The notes beneath the pieces are model-generated. The model was not told where the DNA came from and ran no database searches. It saw only the letters and a list, made by a program, of their open reading frames with translations. 64,000 nucleotides of DNA. It comes from Haladaptatus halobius (lineage in GTDB: Archaea > Halobacteriota > Halobacteria > Halobacteriales > Haladaptataceae). The stretch is from positions 124,001 through 188,000 of the forward strand of contig NZ_CP085337.1 in NCBI RefSeq assembly GCF_020618475.1, in the 5' to 3' direction. Of the stretch, positions 45,301 to 54,926 are shown piece by piece (position 1 is the first letter of the stretch; every line of letters starts with the position of its first letter). Made by a program: the position numbers and the translations under genes.

Positions 45301-46458
45301 ATGGCTCGCGTAGATTACGACTCCATCGTAAAACAGTATGGTGACACCATCGCCGTCGAAGACGTCGACATCACCGTCGAGGACGGCGAGTTCGCAGTTC
45401 TGCTAGGGCCGTCCGGATGCGGCAAAACGACGACTCTGCGATGTCTAGCAGGGCTAACCGAACCAACGTCCGGAACGATCACGCTCGACGACTACGACGT
45501 GACCGACGTTCACCCCAAGAATCGAAACATCGCAATGGTGTTCCAGCAGTTCGCGCTTTACCCGCACATGAATGTGCGTGAGAACATCGGGTACCCACTG
45601 AAGGTGGCCGGAGAGGACAAGCAGACGCGCCACGAGCGGGTCGAAGAGACAGCCAAGATGCTCGAAATCGAAGAGCTACTCGACCGAGAAATTGGACACC
45701 TCTCCGGCGGCCAGCGACAGCGCGTCGCGCTCGGACGGGCTATCATTCGGCGACCGGCGGTGTTCCTGATGGACGAGCCGCTGGCGAGCCTCGACGCGAA
45801 GCTTAAGATCAGTATGCGCAGTCGAATCAAGGTGCTCCAGAAGGATCTCGGCATCACAACCCTGTACGTCACGCACGACCAGGAGGAGGCGATGACGTTG
45901 GGCGACAAACTCATCGTCATGAACAACGCCAACGTCCAGCAGGTCGGTTCGCCCGACGAGGTGTACCACGAACCGGCGAATCGCTTCGTCGCCGGTTTCA
46001 TCGGGTCACCCAGCATGAACTTCGTCACCGCCACCATCGACGACGACGGCCGTATCCGCGAGGCGTCAAGCATTGAAGGGTTCAATGTCAAACTAACTGA
46101 CCACGTCGCTCAGCGCTATCGTGGGCACGACCGGTTCGAACTCGGCGTGCGACCGTCGTACTTCGTGGCCCACACGTCGCGCACCGAGAACGCCATCGAG
46201 GGCACCGTCCAAGTGACCGAACCACTCGGTGACGAACAGATTCTCGACGTGGTCGTCGGTGACGAGGACGGCGACCACGTCGAACTGACGGTGAAGGTGC
46301 CGAACACGATGGACTTCGAGCGTAAGGACGACATCTGGTTGACGTTACAGGACGAACTCGTCCACGGGTTCGATGTTCAGACAGGCGACCGCATCGGCGA
46401 CGCCGACCGCGTCCAGCGAATGCAGGGGTCACCCGAGACGGAGCGGACGCCCCAGTAG
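45301..46458 (+). CDS. Sugar ABC transporter ATPase (MalK/UgpC type)
   Basis: 385-residue ATPase: Walker A GPSGCGKTT near residues 36-44, Q-loop FQQFALYPHM, signature LSGGQRQR, Walker B VFLMDEPLASLD, switch THDQEEAMTL, and a C-terminal TOBE-type domain (ELGVRPSYFV). The ATG at 45301 gives MARVDYDSIVKQYGD; a start at 45292 adds three residues. A TATA-like GATATAAG at 45248-45255 lies upstream. Completes the importer of 40050-43346. Confidence 0.95.
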   Translation: MARVDYDSIVKQYGDTIAVEDVDITVEDGEFAVLLGPSGCGKTTTLRCLAGLTEPTSGTITLDDYDVTDVHPKNRNIAMVFQQFALYPHMNVRENIGYPLKVAGEDKQTRHERVEETAKMLEIEELLDREIGHLSGGQRQRVALGRAIIRRPAVFLMDEPLASLDAKLKISMRSRIKVLQKDLGITTLYVTHDQEEAMTLGDKLIVMNNANVQQVGSPDEVYHEPANRFVAGFIGSPSMNFVTATIDDDGRIREASSIEGFNVKLTDHVAQRYRGHDRFELGVRPSYFVAHTSRTENAIEGTVQVTEPLGDEQILDVVVGDEDGDHVELTVKVPNTMDFERKDDIWLTLQDELVHGFDVQTGDRIGDADRVQRMQGSPETERTPQ

Positions 46459-46566
46459 TCGCCGTTCAGTTGCGAGGTTCCAGTTACTGTCACGGCGTAA
46501 TCAGTTGGGCTTGTATCCGTGGCAGGGAAATATGTATGAGGCTGCCCCGAGACTGTGTTCGTACCG

Positions 46567-47544
46567 ATGGTGAGCGTTGACTACATGGCCCACCAAGAGC
46601 AGTACAGCCCCAGCGAACTACTGGACTATGCCGAACTGGCCGCCGACGCGAGCTTCGACCTCGTGTGGACGTCAGATCACTTCCACCCGTGGTTTCACAC
46701 GGACGCCGAGGCCGGATTCGCGTGGTCGTGGATGGGCGCCGCCGGCGAGCGAGTGGACGTTCCGCTCGGCACGTGCGTGACGCCAGCGACGGGCCACTAC
46801 CACCCGGGCGTCATCGCACAAGCGTTCGCCACGTTACAGGAGATGAACAACGAACGAGTGATACTCGGCCTCAGCACGGGCGAAGCGATGAACGAAACCC
46901 CCCTCGGGTTCGATTGGCCGGAGTATCCCGAACGCCGCGACAGATTGGAGGAGTCGCTGGAGATAATCACGGAACTCTGGGACGAGGACGATTTCGTCGA
47001 CTACGACGGTGACCGCTACCAACTGACCGACGCGCGCCTCTACACGAAACCCGAGGCGCGCCCCGAGATTCACGTCGCCGCGAACGGTCCCAGCACGGCT
47101 CGGCTCGCCGCCCGGTACGCCGACGGGTTCATCACCGTCATCAAGGACGAGGAGTTCACCGACCGACTCTACCCGGCGGTGCGCCGATATGCGGAGGAAG
47201 AGGGCAACGATCCCGACGCCATCGAGACCACGCTGCTCGTCATCGCCTCCTACGCCGACAACTACGAGGACGCCTACGAGGCGACTCGACCGTGGTGGGC
47301 GACCACCCAGAACGTCTTCGACCGGGCGATGGCCAACCCCCGCGACATCGAACGCGAGGGCGAGAAGGCGACGCGCGAGCAGGTCGAGTCGAAGTTCCTG
47401 ATCGCGGACTCCCCGGAGGACATCGCCGCGAAGATCGAAGAGTGGTCCGAGATGGGGTTCGACCGGGTGGCGCTGGGCAACACCAGTCCCGACCCGGAAC
47501 GATTCTTCGAGGTGATGGGTGACGAAGTCCTGCCGTCGCTGTGA
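46567..47544 (+). CDS. F420-dependent-type (luciferase-like) oxidoreductase
   Basis: 325-residue TIM-barrel protein of the luciferase-like monooxygenase family, resembling the F420-dependent glucose-6-phosphate dehydrogenase group: VWTSDHFHPWF near residue 33, GTCVTPATGHYHPGVIAQAFATL, RVILGLSTGEAMNE, and VAANGPSTARLAARYADG. Could oxidise a sugar or aldehyde using coenzyme F420. ATG at 46567 (MVSVDYMAHQEQ); a GTG at 46555 adds four residues. It follows the ATPase by 108 bases and may be co-transcribed. Confidence 0.85.
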   Translation: MVSVDYMAHQEQYSPSELLDYAELAADASFDLVWTSDHFHPWFHTDAEAGFAWSWMGAAGERVDVPLGTCVTPATGHYHPGVIAQAFATLQEMNNERVILGLSTGEAMNETPLGFDWPEYPERRDRLEESLEIITELWDEDDFVDYDGDRYQLTDARLYTKPEARPEIHVAANGPSTARLAARYADGFITVIKDEEFTDRLYPAVRRYAEEEGNDPDAIETTLLVIASYADNYEDAYEATRPWWATTQNVFDRAMANPRDIEREGEKATREQVESKFLIADSPEDIAAKIEEWSEMGFDRVALGNTSPDPERFFEVMGDEVLPSL

Positions 47545-47708
47545 GGGCCGAACGGCACGACGACCGTATTCGCGGGACGTCCGCGTCGGGTGCCCACTCT
47601 TCAGATAGGTCGACCGGCACGCGCTCGCACGTCAGCAGCATCGACCGTCGGTGCCACCGACCGATGCCGAATGTTTATGCCACAGCGTGACAATGCTCGT
47701 AACGAGAT

Positions 47709-49448
47709 ATGCCGAGACTCAACGGTGGCGAGATCATCGCCAGATACCTCGAGAGCGAAGGCGTCGAGTATCTAGTCGGAATTCCCGGCCACGGAAGTAC
47801 GAACCTACTCGATGCGTTCAACGACTCCGATGTAGAAGTGATCCAACCCCGGCACGAACAGGGCGCGGCCCACCTCGCAGACGGATACGCACGCGCTTGC
47901 GGGAAGCCGCTTGCCGTGTTCACGTCCATCGGTCCGGGCGCGACGAACACGGTCACGGGCGCGGCCACGGCGTACGTCGACTCCATTCCGATGGTCATCT
48001 TCACGGGCGCACCCCAGACTCACGAGTACGGGCAGGGCATCTTACAGGAGATAGACCGCCAGAAGCCCGGGGACTTCCCGAGCGTGATGGAACCGGTGAC
48101 GAAGCGGTCGTTCGTCGTCGACGACGTCGAGCTCCTGCCGCGGATTCTCCGCCGGGCGTTCCAGATAGCGATGGAAGGTCGCCCCGGACCCGTCCACGTC
48201 GACGTACCGATGGACGTCCAAGGTGCGGCGGCCGACGTCGAGATTCCCGACCCCGCGTCGTGGCGGTCGCACAGTCGCCCCGGCGGTGACCCCGAAAAGG
48301 TCGCGGAAGCCGCGGAGTTGCTCGCCGAGGCCGACCGACCGGTGCTCGTTCCCGGAGGAGGCACGATGCTCGCGGAGGCGTGGGACGAGGTGCAGGCGCT
48401 CGCCGAGCATCTGCAGGCACCCGTCATACCGACGTTTCAGGCGAAGGGCATCATCCCCGAGGATCACGACCTGTTCGTCGGCTACGCGGGCTGGATCGGT
48501 TCCACCGCGGGCAACGAACTCGCGAGCAACGCCGACGTGGTGCTGGCGGTCGGCTGTCGGTTCTCCGACCTTCACACCTCCTCGTTCGAACCGGGGGTGA
48601 GCTTCGAGATTCCGCCGTCGAAGCTGATTCACGTCGACATAGACCCCGAGGAAATCGGGAAGAACTACCCCGTCGAGGTAGGAATCCAGGGCGACGCGAA
48701 GGTGACTACGCGCCAGCTGTACGAGGCTGTCGAAGACCGCATCGACCCCGTCTCGCCCGAGGATAACGAGTACTACGCCGAGATTAGAGCACTCTGGGCG
48801 GAGTGGCAGGAGATGGTCGAGGAGCGTCACACCGACGACGTGCCGATGAGCATCTCGCGCGTGGTTGCGGGCCTGCGCGAGGTGCTCCCGCGCGAGGGCA
48901 TCGTCGTCTCCAGCGCCGGCCAGCCCCAAGAGACGACGAATCCCGAGTTCCCCGTCTACGAGCCGCGCAGCAACATCTCCTGCGGCGGCTTCTCGACGAT
49001 GGGATTCGGCGTCTCGGCGGCCATCGGTGCGAAACTAGCACAACCCGACCGACCGGTCGTCGACATCGAGGGGGACGGTTCGTTCCTCATGAACAACCAG
49101 GAGGTAGCATGCGCCGTCCAACACGACGTGGACGTAACCTACCTTATCCTCAACAACCACGGCTGGAAGTCCATCCGGAACCTGCAGGTGGACAAGTACG
49201 GCTGGGATCGGGTACTCGACACTCCGTTCGACGAGGAGACGGACGTCGACTACATGACGTTCGCGGACGCGTTCAACGTCGGCTACGCGGAGCGCGTGAT
49301 TAAACCAGAGAACCTCCCAGAGACGCTGGAGGAGGCCATCGGATACGACGGGCCGGCCATCGTCGAGGCCGTCGTCGAACCGGACAACCCCGACTCCGGC
49401 GCTATCATCACCGGCGAGTGGGATCTCGCCGACCTGGAGGAGACGTAG
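47709..49448 (+). CDS. Thiamine-diphosphate enzyme, acetolactate-synthase-like
   Basis: 579-residue three-domain ThDP enzyme. The catalytic Glu is in PRHEQGAAHLADGYAR near residues 47-62; the central domain has VLVPGGGTMLAEAW; the ThDP/Mg motif GDGSFLMNNQEV with NNHGWKS follows near 460-485. It lacks a partner small subunit nearby, so it is unlikely to be the biosynthetic acetolactate synthase. Relatives in catabolic clusters include glyoxylate carboligase and sulfoacetaldehyde acetyltransferase; the sequence does not decide. Followed after 93 bases by an aldo/keto reductase gene. Confidence 0.88.
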   Translation: MPRLNGGEIIARYLESEGVEYLVGIPGHGSTNLLDAFNDSDVEVIQPRHEQGAAHLADGYARACGKPLAVFTSIGPGATNTVTGAATAYVDSIPMVIFTGAPQTHEYGQGILQEIDRQKPGDFPSVMEPVTKRSFVVDDVELLPRILRRAFQIAMEGRPGPVHVDVPMDVQGAAADVEIPDPASWRSHSRPGGDPEKVAEAAELLAEADRPVLVPGGGTMLAEAWDEVQALAEHLQAPVIPTFQAKGIIPEDHDLFVGYAGWIGSTAGNELASNADVVLAVGCRFSDLHTSSFEPGVSFEIPPSKLIHVDIDPEEIGKNYPVEVGIQGDAKVTTRQLYEAVEDRIDPVSPEDNEYYAEIRALWAEWQEMVEERHTDDVPMSISRVVAGLREVLPREGIVVSSAGQPQETTNPEFPVYEPRSNISCGGFSTMGFGVSAAIGAKLAQPDRPVVDIEGDGSFLMNNQEVACAVQHDVDVTYLILNNHGWKSIRNLQVDKYGWDRVLDTPFDEETDVDYMTFADAFNVGYAERVIKPENLPETLEEAIGYDGPAIVEAVVEPDNPDSGAIITGEWDLADLEET

Positions 49449-49460
49449 ATTCAGCTGGGG

Positions 49461-49486
49461 CTTACTCGATGCCGCCTTCGAGTAAG
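49461..49486. terminator. Stem-loop after the ThDP-enzyme gene
   Basis: CTTACTCGA and TCGAGTAAG form a 9-base perfect stem with an 8-base loop (TGCCGCCT), 13 bases after the gene's stop. Could reduce read-through into the aldo/keto reductase gene or act as a regulator site. Inferred from structure only. Confidence 0.35.
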
Positions 49487-49541
49487 ACCTGTACCACTGA
49501 AATCCCGAGCCTCTTTGACCCCTCGATTCGATCATTCCGCC

Positions 49542-50342
49542 ATGACGCACACACCGATTTCGAGTCCCGGCTTTGGTACGTACGACCTACACGGAGAGTC
49601 CGGCGTTACGGCGGTTCGCACGGCGCTTGACGTCGGCTACCGCCACGTGGACACGGCTCGGATGTACGAAAACGAGGCGGTCGTCGGCGAAGCGCTTGCC
49701 CGGTCGGACGTACCGCGCGAGGAGGTGTTCGTGGCCACGAAAGTCGGCCACTTCACGGAACCGAACCTCTCGCCCGAATATATCCGCGAGAGCGTCGTCG
49801 AGAGCCGCGAGAACCTCGGCATCGAGACGATCGACCTACTGTACGTCCACTGGCCGTACAGCTACGAGGCCGAAGCGCACCTCCCAACGTTGAATGAACT
49901 CGTCCGTGACGGTTGGGTGCGTCACCTCGGCGTCTCGAACTTCACGCCGCCGATGCTCGACGAGACGCGCGCCCTCTCAGACGACCCGGTGTTCGCCCTC
50001 CAGGTGGAAATGCACCCACTCCTCCAGCAGGAGGAACTGGTCGCTTACGCTGACGAACACGACCTGACGCTCGTCGCGTACTCGCCGCTGGCTCAGGGCG
50101 AGGTGTTCAATCTTCCCCAACTGTGCGACATCGCCGAGAAACACGACGTCTCTCCCGCACAGGTGAGTCTCGCGTGGCTTTCGACGAAGGACGTCGTCCC
50201 TATCCCGAAAGCGAGCAGCGAGGCGCACGTCCGCGATAATTTCGCGGCGACCGACCTCGAACTCGACGACGAAGATATCGCACGAATCGACGCCATCGAC
50301 CGGGAGAAGCGGCTCGAAGACGAGGAATTTGTGGATTGGTAG
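49542..50342 (+). CDS. Aldo/keto reductase
   Basis: 266-residue NADPH-dependent reductase. The catalytic tetrad is visible: Asp and Tyr in VDTARMYENE, Lys in VATKVGHF and His in YVHWPYSY. The C-terminal cofactor loop VPIPKASSEAHVRDN (phosphate-binding Ser/Arg) is intact. Reduces sugar-derived aldehydes or ketones. The ATG at 49542 gives MTHTPISSPGFGTYD. It converges on the hydroxyacid dehydrogenase gene at 50369. Confidence 0.93.
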   Translation: MTHTPISSPGFGTYDLHGESGVTAVRTALDVGYRHVDTARMYENEAVVGEALARSDVPREEVFVATKVGHFTEPNLSPEYIRESVVESRENLGIETIDLLYVHWPYSYEAEAHLPTLNELVRDGWVRHLGVSNFTPPMLDETRALSDDPVFALQVEMHPLLQQEELVAYADEHDLTLVAYSPLAQGEVFNLPQLCDIAEKHDVSPAQVSLAWLSTKDVVPIPKASSEAHVRDNFAATDLELDDEDIARIDAIDREKRLEDEEFVDW

Positions 50343-50368
50343 TTCGATGTGAATCGGGCGTACTCGCC

Positions 50369-51376
50369 CTACCGCGGCTCGTTCACCGCGTTCTCCGGCT
50401 GATCAACGCGTAGTACCCGTTGTACGTCCGCCGCCGCCGCCGTTTTCCTCCGCCGTTCGTCGGCCTCGACGGAGTACCACGCGACGTGCGGTGTCGATAG
50501 CACGTCGTCTCGCTTGCGGAGCGGGTTGTCGAACGTCGCAGGACCGTCGTGATCGGCCGGTTCCTCGGCGAACACGTCCAATCCCCCACCCGCGATCTCC
50601 CCTGATTCGAGCGCCGCAAGCAAGTCCTCCTCGACGAACAGACCCCCGCGTGCGACGTTCACGACGTACGCCGTCGGCTTCATCGACGCGAACGCCTCGG
50701 CGTCGAGCAGCCCTTCCGTCTCGTCGGTTAGCGGAGTATGAACCGAGACGATGTCCGCAACGGCGAAAATCCCGTCGAGCGGACGCTTCTCGACGCTGGC
50801 CTTTGCCATCTCGTCGGCGTCGACGTAGGGATCTGACGCGACGACGTCCATGCCGAAGGCCAGCGCCTTCTCGGCGATGAGGCGGGCAATAGTGCCGAAG
50901 CCGACAAGACCGAGCGTCTGCCCGCGAAGTCGGTTGATATCGGTGCTAAGACGGCGGTTCCACTCACCCGAACGCATCGCGTCGTGGTAGTCGAACGTAT
51001 CACGCTGGAGGGCGAGCACCAGTGCGAACGCGTGCTCGGACACCTCGTACTCGCAGTAGGAGGGGACGTTGGCGACGTGGACGCCGGCCCGGTCGGCGGC
51101 TTTCAGGTCGAACCCGTCGACGCCGATTCCACAGCGCACGATCACGCGACAGCCACCGTCGGCGAGCGATTCCAGCACGTCCTCGGTGTACGGCGCGACG
51201 AATAGGCGGTCGACGACGGCGTCGACGCCCGAGAGTGCGGCGAGGTCGTCGCGGGTCGCGACGTCCACGGGACGCAACTCCGCATCCATCTCAGCGAACG
51301 CCTCGCGCTCGACGGAGCAATCGAACTGACTGGCGGCCGTCAGGGCGACGGCAGGCACTCTTCGGTCTTGGCTCAT
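50369..51376 (-). CDS. D-isomer 2-hydroxyacid dehydrogenase family protein
   Basis: 335-residue NAD-dependent dehydrogenase: VIVRCGIGVDGFDLKAA, the Rossmann turn LGLVGFGTIARLIAE near residues 154-168, catalytic Arg in VVNVARGGL, Glu in DVFAEEP, and His in STPHVAWYS. Converts a 2-keto acid to its D-hydroxy acid or the reverse, such as glyoxylate or hydroxypyruvate, which would suit a glyoxylate-carboligase-like neighbour. Starts at the ATG at 51376, 178 bases downstream of the MDR gene on the same strand. Confidence 0.9.
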   Translation of the reverse strand: MSQDRRVPAVALTAASQFDCSVEREAFAEMDAELRPVDVATRDDLAALSGVDAVVDRLFVAPYTEDVLESLADGGCRVIVRCGIGVDGFDLKAADRAGVHVANVPSYCEYEVSEHAFALVLALQRDTFDYHDAMRSGEWNRRLSTDINRLRGQTLGLVGFGTIARLIAEKALAFGMDVVASDPYVDADEMAKASVEKRPLDGIFAVADIVSVHTPLTDETEGLLDAEAFASMKPTAYVVNVARGGLFVEEDLLAALESGEIAGGGLDVFAEEPADHDGPATFDNPLRKRDDVLSTPHVAWYSVEADERRRKTAAAADVQRVLRVDQPENAVNEPR

Positions 51377-51554
51377 TCTTCACGTTTTCACTACGACGAC
51401 TGTTAACTATATTCCCGTCAGCTCGGAGTGGAACCGCCGAAACGTACAGGGGGCTCCCGATGCGTATCTCGCCGTCCGCGAACGTTGGCATCGTCGCGGT
51501 ACCGGCGCGCCGGCGGGAAACGGTCCGCAGACGACATCCAGACCGACCGACGGC

Positions 51555-52709
51555 TCAGACCTCAATCAGAACCTTCCCATCGACGCGCTCTCGCGCCCGG
51601 TCGAACGCCGCTTCCGCATCGGAAAGGTCGAATGTCGACGTAATCAGTGAGAGGTTGTCGAGCTGACCTGCCGCCATCAGACGGACGACTCGAGGGAACA
51701 CCTGCTGACCGGTGTGACCTTCCGAACCGTATATCTGGGCCGCGTTACCCTGATACTTGCGCAGGGCGACCGACGGATCCGACCCTGCGTTACTGATGTG
51801 AACGACGTTCGCTCGCTCAGCGAGGGTGTCCTCGATGACGGGGTACGTCGCCGTGACGGCGCCCGACGTCTCGACGTGGACGTCCGCGCCGTCACCGCCG
51901 GTCGCGTCTCGGACGGCTTCGACGGGGTCGCAGTCGAGGGGATCGTACATGTGCTCGAAGCCGAGGTCACGGGCGATAGTCCGGCGTTCGTCGGACGGTT
52001 CGAACGCCACGACCATCCCGGCGCCCGCAGCACGGGCGACATTCATTCCGGTTAGCCCGATAGGGCCGGCGCCGTGAAAGACGTAGTAATCGCCAGGAAC
52101 GACGCCCTCGGCGCGACCGTACATACCGTAGTAACAAATGGTGCTGGGTTCGACCGTCGCCGCCGCGCGCAGGACTTCGTCCCTCGTGTCGTACGCGCAC
52201 GAGAGCGAGGAGACGTCCCACAGTATCTTCTCTGGAACTGCGACGTACTCGGCCATCGCACCCGAAATCGTGAAACCCACTTGTTCGAAGTTCTCACAGT
52301 GACCGTGAAACCCCTGCCGGCACATTCGACACCGACAGCAGTAGTCGGTCACCTCGCCGGTAACCAGGTCGCCCGCTTCGAACAAGTGGGCGTCGGCGCC
52401 AGTTTCGACCACTTCGCCGGAGAACTCGTGGCCGACGACGTTCGGGAGGTTCACGTACGCCGAGTAGTGCATATAACCGTCCTCGTCCGTGGCGGTCATC
52501 GACAGGTCGCTCCCACAAATGCCGACATAACGGACGCGGACGAGCACTTCGTCGGCAGCCGGTTCCGGCCGACTGCGCTCTTCGACGTGCATTTCGGGGT
52601 GTTTCCAGACCGACGATCCGTCCATCGCCGTGCCGGTTCGGCGCTCTCGCTCCGAGACGTCGTAGCTGTCAGATGGGCTCCACGTGCCGTCGAGTACGAG
52701 GGCTTGCAT
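51555..52709 (-). CDS. Zinc-dependent medium-chain alcohol/polyol dehydrogenase
   Basis: 384-residue MDR enzyme. Catalytic zinc residues: Cys in YVGICGSDLS and His/Glu in VVGHEFSGEV. Structural zinc loop CRCRMCRQGFHGHC contains the four cysteines. Rossmann turn YVFHGAGPIGLTGMN. Resembles threonine/sorbitol/sugar-alcohol dehydrogenases and has an unusual insert near residues 20-40 (ERERRTGTAMDGSSVW). Oxidises a sugar alcohol or aldose. It ends 178 bases upstream of the hydroxyacid dehydrogenase and follows the SDR gene by 42 bases. Confidence 0.9.
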   Translation of the reverse strand: MQALVLDGTWSPSDSYDVSERERRTGTAMDGSSVWKHPEMHVEERSRPEPAADEVLVRVRYVGICGSDLSMTATDEDGYMHYSAYVNLPNVVGHEFSGEVVETGADAHLFEAGDLVTGEVTDYCCRCRMCRQGFHGHCENFEQVGFTISGAMAEYVAVPEKILWDVSSLSCAYDTRDEVLRAAATVEPSTICYYGMYGRAEGVVPGDYYVFHGAGPIGLTGMNVARAAGAGMVVAFEPSDERRTIARDLGFEHMYDPLDCDPVEAVRDATGGDGADVHVETSGAVTATYPVIEDTLAERANVVHISNAGSDPSVALRKYQGNAAQIYGSEGHTGQQVFPRVVRLMAAGQLDNLSLITSTFDLSDAEAAFDRARERVDGKVLIEV

Positions 52710-52751
52710 CGTCGTGTTGTTTGTGACGTTGCGATAAATCAGTGTGGGTGG

Positions 52752-53537
52752 TCAGAACGTTTGCCAGCCACCGTCGACGTACAGCAACTCCCCCGTCACA
52801 TAGTCCGCATCGTCGCAGGCGAGGTACAGCACGGCACCGGCGATATCGTCGGGATATCCCGGCCGGTCGAGCGGTATCGGTTTTGCCAACTCGTCCGCGG
52901 CGACGGACTCCTCTTTCTGCTCGGCGCCGGATCCGAACTCGGTCGCGATGTGCCCGGGCGCCACGGCGTTCACGCGGATGCCGTGATCCGCCAGTTCCAG
53001 CGCGGCCCCTCGCGTCACCATCTTGATGGCGCCCTTCGTTGAATCGTACGGAATCTGTTCGGCCTGTGCATGGGTCGAACTGATGGATGCCGTGTTCACG
53101 ATACAACCCTCGGTTCCTCGCCGTATCATGTCCTGAGCCGCGGATTTACAGCCGAAGAAGACGCCGTTCGTGTTGACACCGTGGATGCGGTTGAACGTCT
53201 CCTCATCGACGTCTAGCATCGGTCTCCGCGTGAACCACCCCGCGTTGTTCACCATCACGTTGACGCCGCCGAACTCGCGGGCGGCGTCAACGGCGGTCTC
53301 GATCGCCGACGCGTCAGAAACATCCGTCTCCACGAATGTGGCCTCGCCGCCTCGCTCTCGAATCACCTCGTGGGTCGACGTCTCCTCGCCGACGTCCTTG
53401 GGTTTCTTCCTGACGTCGGCGTTTACCACCGCTGCACCCGCTTTGCCGAATCTGAGGGCAACGGCGCGACCGATCCCGGAACTACCTCCCGTCACGACGA
53501 CCGTCTCGTCGCTGAAGTCATAGCTAACATTACCCAT
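52752..53537 (-). CDS. Short-chain dehydrogenase/reductase (SDR)
   Basis: 261 residues: cofactor motif TGGSSGIG at 16-23, NNAG at 97-100, catalytic Ser in NTASISS near 148-154, and Tyr164-x3-Lys168 (YDSTK). Classical SDR, likely reducing or oxidising a sugar or sugar-acid hydroxyl. The ATG at 53537 starts MGNVSYDFSD; an open frame to 53612 adds no family sequence. First gene of the minus-strand run 53537-50369 (SDR, MDR, hydroxyacid dehydrogenase). Confidence 0.93.
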   Translation of the reverse strand: MGNVSYDFSDETVVVTGGSSGIGRAVALRFGKAGAAVVNADVRKKPKDVGEETSTHEVIRERGGEATFVETDVSDASAIETAVDAAREFGGVNVMVNNAGWFTRRPMLDVDEETFNRIHGVNTNGVFFGCKSAAQDMIRRGTEGCIVNTASISSTHAQAEQIPYDSTKGAIKMVTRGAALELADHGIRVNAVAPGHIATEFGSGAEQKEESVAADELAKPIPLDRPGYPDDIAGAVLYLACDDADYVTGELLYVDGGWQTF

Positions 53538-54597
53538 ACATAGCGTAGAAGTCGGGCGCGTTATCAACCCTCCGACCGAGTTAGGGTCGACCGCCTGCCA
53601 GCGGACAGCCATATTACTGGTATCACCATGACGCTGCTAAAAGGAGACGGGGATCGGATAACTGCGATGCAACCGCCAGCCGGATGGTGGGTTCCAAGAA
53701 CGAATGATACGAATCGACCGTTTTGGCTCTCTGGCGGCAGTTCGGTCTTGAGATACCCGAAATCGCAATCAACGCGGGTCAAATCACGACCTATCACCAC
53801 TGACTTCTCTCGTGGTTCTTAACTGTCCCAATGGATCGTGACTCCGATTAGAACACCGTGGATGACCGAATTTCGCGGGGTAGAGCGCGTTCCAACCGGT
53901 GTTGCTACCCGTTCCAGACTGAAAATATAGCGGAAAAGAGAAACACAGCAATCAGGGCGCCTACCGCCTGTCCTACCCGTCTTGGATATCTCACCTCCCT
54001 CCTCTACTGTAAACGTGAAGGGTCCCGCGAGAATGTCCATTAATAATATTGATGGTTTGTTCTATACATCTGTTGTCTGAGAGTATGAGAGCGAGTACCC
54101 ATCAGACGAGTACGGAAAAGCAGATGGCTGTCACGCACATGTAACTCAGCGATATTTCACCCCCAGAGCACCTCATAAACTGCCTCGGGGTCACGTCACG
54201 AGGCACTTGACATGTTCAGCCGATAGAAGAGCGTACGGGACCAAGACTCGGCGTGCTTACAGATGGTGGTTTGAAGATTGACGCTCACAATCGAGCATCG
54301 ATAGGGCTGAACTTGTGCAGCTTTGTCGTCAAGCACCTCGTGCATCTGGCAGTTACCAACAACTTGGCAATAGTAAAAATATTACTAGAGTCGCAACATC
54401 GCCGTCACGTGTTATTTCAAATTCATGAAGTGTGTACGAGCAGACTCTACACGCATTGTGGAATGGCTATTGTAGTTAGTCTGGTTGAAGTAGCTATTGC
54501 AGTTCAGCCACCCATTCTTACTAGAAACCCACTCTCAATGTCTCAGCAGCTGATTGATATCGAGTGGTCTTTTCGAATTGACACAGTCCGAATACGA
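53538..54597. other. Long intergenic region before the iteron array
   Basis: About 1.06 kb with no gene that can be supported. Short frames exist on both strands (for example 54253-54600 plus strand), with no recognised motif. GC is lower than in the operons, falling further towards the repeat array at 54598. A replication origin or silenced remnant is possible; nothing in the sequence proves it, and no replication initiator gene is seen. Confidence 0.4.
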
Positions 54598-54896
54598 TAG
54601 CTACAATAGGTAGCTTACCTACCTTAGCTATTGCACCTATTCTACTATTCTTTCTCGGCTATATATTTCTGCTCCAGTAGGTGGCTTTCATACTAGCTCT
54701 TAGATTCTTCACTTTTACCTCTGCTGGCTGCAATAGGTGGCTCAAGTGCAGTAGCTAAGGTAGCTAAGCCACCTATTGTAGCTCAACCATCTACTTGCGG
54801 CACATTTATGCCTAATTAACGAGACGGTTATCTCAACCGCCGAGATGAGCGAATACGACACAATAGGTGGCTGTTGCAAACGAGGCACCTATTGCA
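54598..54896. repeat. Iteron-like array of CAATAGGTRGCT repeats before parA (candidate parS/operator)
   Basis: Direct copies at 54604-54615 (CAATAGGTAGCT), 54675-54686 (CAGTAGGTGGCT), 54731-54742 and 54861-54872 (CAATAGGTGGCT); inverted copies at 54767-54778 (AGCCACCTATTG) and 54884-54894 (GGCACCTATTG); partial forms (TAGCTATTG) at 54491, 54625 and inside GTAGCTAAGGTAGCTAAG at 54751-54768. Placed just before the partition gene, this looks like a centromere or autoregulatory site, though an origin is possible. Confidence 0.75.
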
Positions 54897-54926
54897 AAAC
54901 AGGCGCTGCGGCGGTCAGGTCAAACA

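Noticed and set aside
53819..54040. 73-codon minus-strand frame, and a 29-codon hydrophobic frame overlapping it
   Set aside because: Too short, no family match, and the two frames compete; not reported as a gene.
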